Shown in pieces: positions 59,251 to 64,000 of a DNA stretch of 64,000 nucleotides (position 1 is the stretch's first letter; each line of letters opens with the position of its first letter). The notes under the pieces are model-generated. The model was not told the DNA's origin, did no database searches, and saw only the letters and a list, made by a program, of their open reading frames with translations. This stretch comes from Astropecten irregularis (taxonomy: Eukaryota > Echinodermata > Asteroidea > Paxillosida > Astropectinidae): assembly GCA_963971285.1 (NCBI GenBank), contig OZ020257.1:10244602-10308601 (forward strand), read 5' to 3'. The position numbers and the translations under genes were made by a program.

Positions 59251-59973
59251 CAAATATGGCTTCGCGCAGATCACATGGAGTTTAATTTGATGAATGCATA
59301 TTTTCATGGAGTCATTTCGCCTCAGTCTAGGATTAATTTTGCAAAATGAATTATGCTAAGAATATAATGCTGTCCCTATACGATAGTACCTATGTAGTCA
59401 GTCACATGATTTTCTAATGATCCATGCACGAAACTCTCATGAAATGGACACGCGCTTGCTTGCTTCGAGTCCGTATGTAAATCATTATACATATAACTTG
59501 AATGGTCTTTCCTTATCCATCTTCACAGGGGGATTTCCTGGGAGTATGCAGTTACAGCCACAGTAATGGGCAATGTACAAATAACATAAACGAGGTCATT
59601 TATTCAGTAGTTTGTAGAAATCCCCGGAAGCCTCCATTGGTAATATTTGGTGTTCTGTCTCTGACTACAGACCAAACCCCACAGCAATTGCTTGTCATAC
59701 AAGTTTTGTATTTCATAATTCAGATATTAATCCGTTTGGCAGCGCTTGCTTCTGCGCCACTAGGGGAATGAACACTTAAGGCCCAGTGGCTTTGTGTGGA
59801 TGCATTATCTGGTTTCTAAGAATTTAAACCGCTGCACACCGATCGAAATAATGGGGATTTCTGATTCGGCCTATAAAGGTAGATTTGTCTATTCGTTTCT
59901 TGTTACATGTCTGGGTGAATTTGTGTACATCGTCCAGAATGTCATATAGGCCTACATTTTCACGAAAACGAAT

Positions 59974-60305
59974 ATTAAAGGTACTTCATGGTCATAGAAC
60001 AGCACCCACACTTTGTCTGATTCAATATGTGCATGAAATAATAAACCTGTAAAAATTTGAGCTCAATCAGACATCTGAGTCACAAGAAAACTACGAAAAA
60101 CTAATAAAACATAAAGAATGCATTTTACCCCGAGATCAAAACTGTTTTCGGTCTTACTTTGTTTTACCAATTTCAGTACACCATTTCAGGCGGAAATATT
60201 TTAACGGTATATGTTTCTACCAACACCATCTTCATATCCTGCCGTTATACGTAAATCTGTGAACATTTCTGTTTGGGTATGTTACCAATCGTACTGTACC
60301 TTTAA
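59974..60305 (-). mobile_element. Family B MITE
   Basis: TTAAAGGTACTTCATGGTC to CGTACTGTACCTTTAA. Confidence 0.75.
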
Positions 60306-60824
60306 TCACAAAACATGAAGAGTTTTGACAAGCCAATCTTCATATATTTATGTTAAATACACTGTACCAAGCATTTACACGGAGCCTTACAAAACACAAT
60401 CCTTAGAGCAACTGTTTGGGATACAGTTATGAGCCCGGACGTTTATTTTCTCGCGAGTGCTCATTCGTCACCATTTGCATTGTAAATGAACTTTGAATGC
60501 AACTTATGTTGAGCAACATAACATTTGTCTTATGGCATATATATTGTGTGAGTTTCCATATAGAATCTCTAAGTTTAATATCAGTCCGCCAACTACCAAA
60601 CTGTAGTTGGTAAATTCAAAGGTGACAGTGCAATTTCTGATAGGAATATTCCTGCAGTTTATAATAGCATAATTATGTGAGGACGCTATCCACGGCCATA
60701 CAGATCCGTATGGATCTAAAATGGATCCACTCCAAATCTGACGACCACTACGACCACCATCCCATGCTTGCTATTCAGAACTGGACGTGGGACCACTATT
60801 CCATGCCTTACAATAACCATTTTG

Positions 60825-60961
60825 TGCATTCGAGCAAGTACATGTACATGTACATGGCGTGCGAAGCTGGCATTAAACCACGTGTGACTCCCATTTCAAA
60901 CAATTTGTGGCGGGATCTCTATAATTATGGACCTTGGGACTTGGAACTTATTTTGCTACCG
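60825..60961 (+). repeat. Direct repeat, copy 1
   Basis: TGGCGTGCGAAGCTGGCATT through GGGACTTGGAACTTATTTTG; a second copy lies 450 bases on, after a MITE fragment. Confidence 0.75.
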
Positions 60962-61267
60962 CCACATATTTACCTATAACTTACAGAGTATATAAAGATG
61001 GTGATGGTTGAAATATATATTAAGCCTTCTGTTAAAAATTGTTTGCTTGAAATGCTGTTTTTATCCAGAAAAGAGTAAAACCAATTACCAAAACAGTTTT
61101 GATCTCAGGGAGATCATGTGGATAGATTTTAAAATACTGTGGCTGTTTTTCACCTTTTTCTTAAAAAGTGGTCGCAGTATGGGATTGGAAATTTCACAGA
61201 TGACTGTTACTGAATCTTATTTCATAGGTTTGCCCATGAACCTGCATTTGCTTGACAAAAACCAAGT
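60962..61267 (+). mobile_element. Family A MITE fragment between two direct repeats
   Basis: Starts inside the element at CACATATTTACC and stops at AAAACCAAGTTTG, so both termini are missing. The repeat at 60825 and its copy at 61282 lie on either side. Confidence 0.65.
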
Positions 61268-61277
61268 TTGCATGGCG

Positions 61278-61417
61278 TAAATCATTGTGTGCATTTGAGC
61301 AAGTACTATATGGCGTGCGAAGTTGGCATTAAACCACGTGTGAGTCCCATTTCAAAAAGTTCTTGGCGGGATCTCTATATGGACCTTGGGACTTGGAACT
61401 TATTTTGCTACCGCCAT
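61278..61417 (+). repeat. Direct repeat, copy 2
   Basis: TGGCGTGCGAAGTTGGCATT through GGGACTTGGAACTTATTTTG, about nine-tenths identical to copy 1 by eye. Confidence 0.75.
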
Positions 61418-61998
61418 TTCAGGCACACAAAACAAATTGAATTGAATTAGGCCAATTGAAGTCGACGAAGGGCTCCAGCTTCGTCATGTATATCTAAATC
61501 TCTTCATTTGATTTAGGACACAAAATGGCAGTATGGCAAAACGAAACCCAAGCCTAGCCTCAAGCCTCAGTTCGTAAAGGACATATACAAAGCAAAAACC
61601 CGCGGGAACCAGTCACAAGTAGTATACATTGAACAGCATTTAGGTTGGTAACGTGTTTCAAGGTTTTGCAGAGCCATGAAATTGTGCCCAGGTGAGGTCA
61701 TGAGGTCAGATGCAATCAGGTCAAGTCAAGCCACTTCAATCTCACATCAGAGCAAAGGATGTATAGGAGGGCATGTCATGTACTAGGCCTATAGGGTAAG
61801 ACAAGGAATACTCAACACATCAGGCAAACACTTCAACTGGGAAAATAATCTATTTTTAGATACCAATCCAGACTTCAAAAGGGCGAACAGACAAACCACA
61901 CAGACTGCTAAGCAATTGGACATTTTTTCACAATTTGTTTCCCTTTCATTATTTCATGTACGTATTCTGTAAAAGTCTCAGTACAGCCGACTGTACTA

Positions 61999-62512
61999 CA
62001 GTGTGTCCCCCAAAAAACGATACCCATTTTCAAAAAATCATGAAAAAAAAAATGTATGTAGGTATTTGATTTTTAGTCTAACGCATTAAATATCTCCCAA
62101 GCCATGCTGTGATGAAATTTCAAGGCAATCCATTCATGCATCACTGAGCAATTACTGATTGTCTGGAAAAGTCCATTTTGTTACCATTACAATATTGAGT
62201 ACCAGTGATGGTCATCTTAACATTCTTAGTTGTGATCTGTTAATCTCCCCTCAATGTGGCCGCCCACATTCACTACACACAGATCACCACTAAGATGACC
62301 ACAACTGTCACTCATTTGTAATAGTAGCAAAATGGACTTTTCAAGACAATCAGTAATTGCTCGGTAATGCATGAATGGATTGCATTGAAATTTGGTCAGA
62401 ATTTACCCAGTGAGATAGTGAATGCAATACACTAAAAATCAAATAGCTGAATCCTTACAACTTCTTCTCATATTTTTTTTTAAAGGGGTATTTTTTTGGG
62501 GGGGACACACTG
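61999..62512. mobile_element. Family E fold-back MITE, uninterrupted copy
   Basis: CAGTGTGTCCCCCAAAAAAC to GGGGGGGACACACTG, flanked by TA. The loop carries GGTCATCTTAACATTC and the inverse AAGATGACCACAAC. Confidence 0.85.
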
Positions 62513-63245
62513 TATAATCAGGGCTGTGATCGACTGTGATAGCGTAATAATATTGAAGACATAATACAGATTCTTGAAAATCACATGACTCCAAAGATTT
62601 TGAACTGGGAAAGTAGGGGAAGAAATGAAGGATATTTCCAGGCGAATCACAACCCTTTATAATGTACATAAAGGCCACGGCGTACTCCTGAAATGATGAA
62701 AAGTGGGCGTGAGGAGGCAGTCAAATTTACACTGAATATCCGATAAAATCTTGGCAGCAAGCCCCGAGTGTGAGGTTACTAGGCATATTGGCATGTCCAG
62801 CCAATCTATTCCTCATGCAGCATTGTGGAGTCATCAGGCTGTTCTTGATAAGACAATACCGGTCCTGCTAGAAGATTGCTTTTTAGTTAACTAAGCACGA
62901 GGGGGAAAGCTGCTAGGCATGTACATCCGGTACAACCACGCTTCCTTTCACATGAACTAGCTTTATAATTACAATCATACTCTATGAAGGTGGGATTATA
63001 CATCAATATGAAAACCAATTTTCCCTCCTAATTTTGACAATCTTTGTTTCAACTGATATTCATTGAAGGTAGCATTTGTGGATATGACATACTGTCAGTT
63101 ATTGGGTCCAAAACTTCTTACTGATGTAATTTCATGGCCATCACATCTATAAGATTGATTAATAAAAAAATGACATGGATACACCACAATTTGAACTTAA
63201 TAAAAATAATTAGCAAAATAACCAAAGATTGTCTTGGATTGTGTA

Positions 63246-63386
63246 TTAAAGGTTTGGGTAGCATACCGAAACAGAAATCTGGGGCACTGTGTGGGACAGA
63301 TGACAGTTACTATATCTTCCTTGATATTTTTGCTCAATGAAACTGCATCTCTTTGCCAAAAACCAAAGCTCGATATTACCTTTTAA
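63246..63386 (+). mobile_element. Family A MITE fragment, internally deleted
   Basis: Both TTAA ends kept (63246 and 63383), but the interior is reduced to about 140 bases. Shares its right TTAA with the next B copy. Confidence 0.68.
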
Positions 63387-63735
63387 GGTCACAGGATAGC
63401 TCTCACACTTTGTCTGATCCAATATGTACATAAAATGATACATTTGTGAAAATTTGAGCTCAATCGGACATCTGAGTCATGAGAAACTATATAGCGAAAA
63501 CCCGACTAAATTTTTCTTATAAAACATTAAGAATGGTTTTGATCTTACACAAAATCAAAACTGATTCCGGTCTTTGCTGAACATTCCAATTTCTGGATAA
63601 ATACACCATTTCAGGCAGAAACAGTATGCTTCTATACCAGCAACTTCTTCATACCTCTCCATACCCTGAAAAGTATGCATAAATCTGTAAACATTTCTGT
63701 TTGGGTATGTTACCAATCCTGTACTGTACCTTTAA
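63383..63735 (-). mobile_element. Family B MITE
   Basis: TTAAGGTCACAGGATAGC to CCTGTACTGTACCTTTAA; the best preserved B copy in the window. Confidence 0.78.
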
Positions 63736-64000
63736 CCAACAAAGGATACCATAGGATATATAAATTACATTTAGCATAATACAGACCAATTGACATGAAC
63801 AGATCGTATTTTCATTTGGTTTTGCGCATCTAAAAACCCTTCATGGAAACAGGGCAAACCCAGCCCATATGGTACATTAATGTTGGCATAATAACAACAA
63901 TATAAACACAGAAAACCTGTACAAAATACAGATGCTTTCAAAAGACACAGCTGTGTATTTTATTAGTGATCCAAGGTTTGTACACATCCATTTTTCTTTT

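Overview
This is a 64 kb piece of an animal nuclear genome. It is AT-rich, its genes are split by introns with consensus GT-AG sites, gene density is very low, and short non-autonomous DNA transposons are abundant. The protein set (a secreted SUEL-type lectin-like protein, an animal-type fructose-1,6-bisphosphatase, an INSYN1-like coiled-coil protein) and the repeat style suggest a marine invertebrate, most likely a deuterostome such as an echinoderm or hemichordate. The species cannot be fixed from sequence alone. No bacterial operon, CRISPR array, rRNA gene or viral genome is visible.

Layout. 0-2.6 kb: nested TTAA-flanked MITEs and unique DNA. 2.78-12.2 kb (+): a three-exon gene for a 129-residue secreted protein whose middle exon looks like a diverged L-rhamnose-binding (SUEL/Gal_Lectin) domain. 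Its 8.6 kb first intron holds MITEs, SINEs and two identical tandem copies of an 847 bp inverted-repeat transposon. 14.37-21.46 kb (-): a complete six-exon fructose-1,6-bisphosphatase gene of 336 codons, with introns full of transposon debris including a decayed THAP-like domain. 22-34 kb: dense MITEs of at least six families. 34-45 kb: a repeat-poor stretch containing one intronless 278-codon ORF (+, 42.42-43.26 kb) that resembles INSYN1-family inhibitory synapse proteins. 45-64 kb: no recognisable genes, only further MITEs and SINEs.

Repeats dominate. The main family (called A here) is a roughly 350-370 bp fold-back element bounded by TTAA, with about twenty complete or broken copies. A sister family (B) shares its interior but has different ends. 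A third TTAA family (C) has two copies. Two families (E, F) have TA-flanked ends starting CAG, like Tc1/mariner MITEs. There are also hAT-like elements with 8 bp target duplications and several tRNA-derived SINE families. Some copies are nested, so the order of insertion can be read. The three genes show no sign of acting together; they are neighbours only. The non-coding stretches are described individually below.
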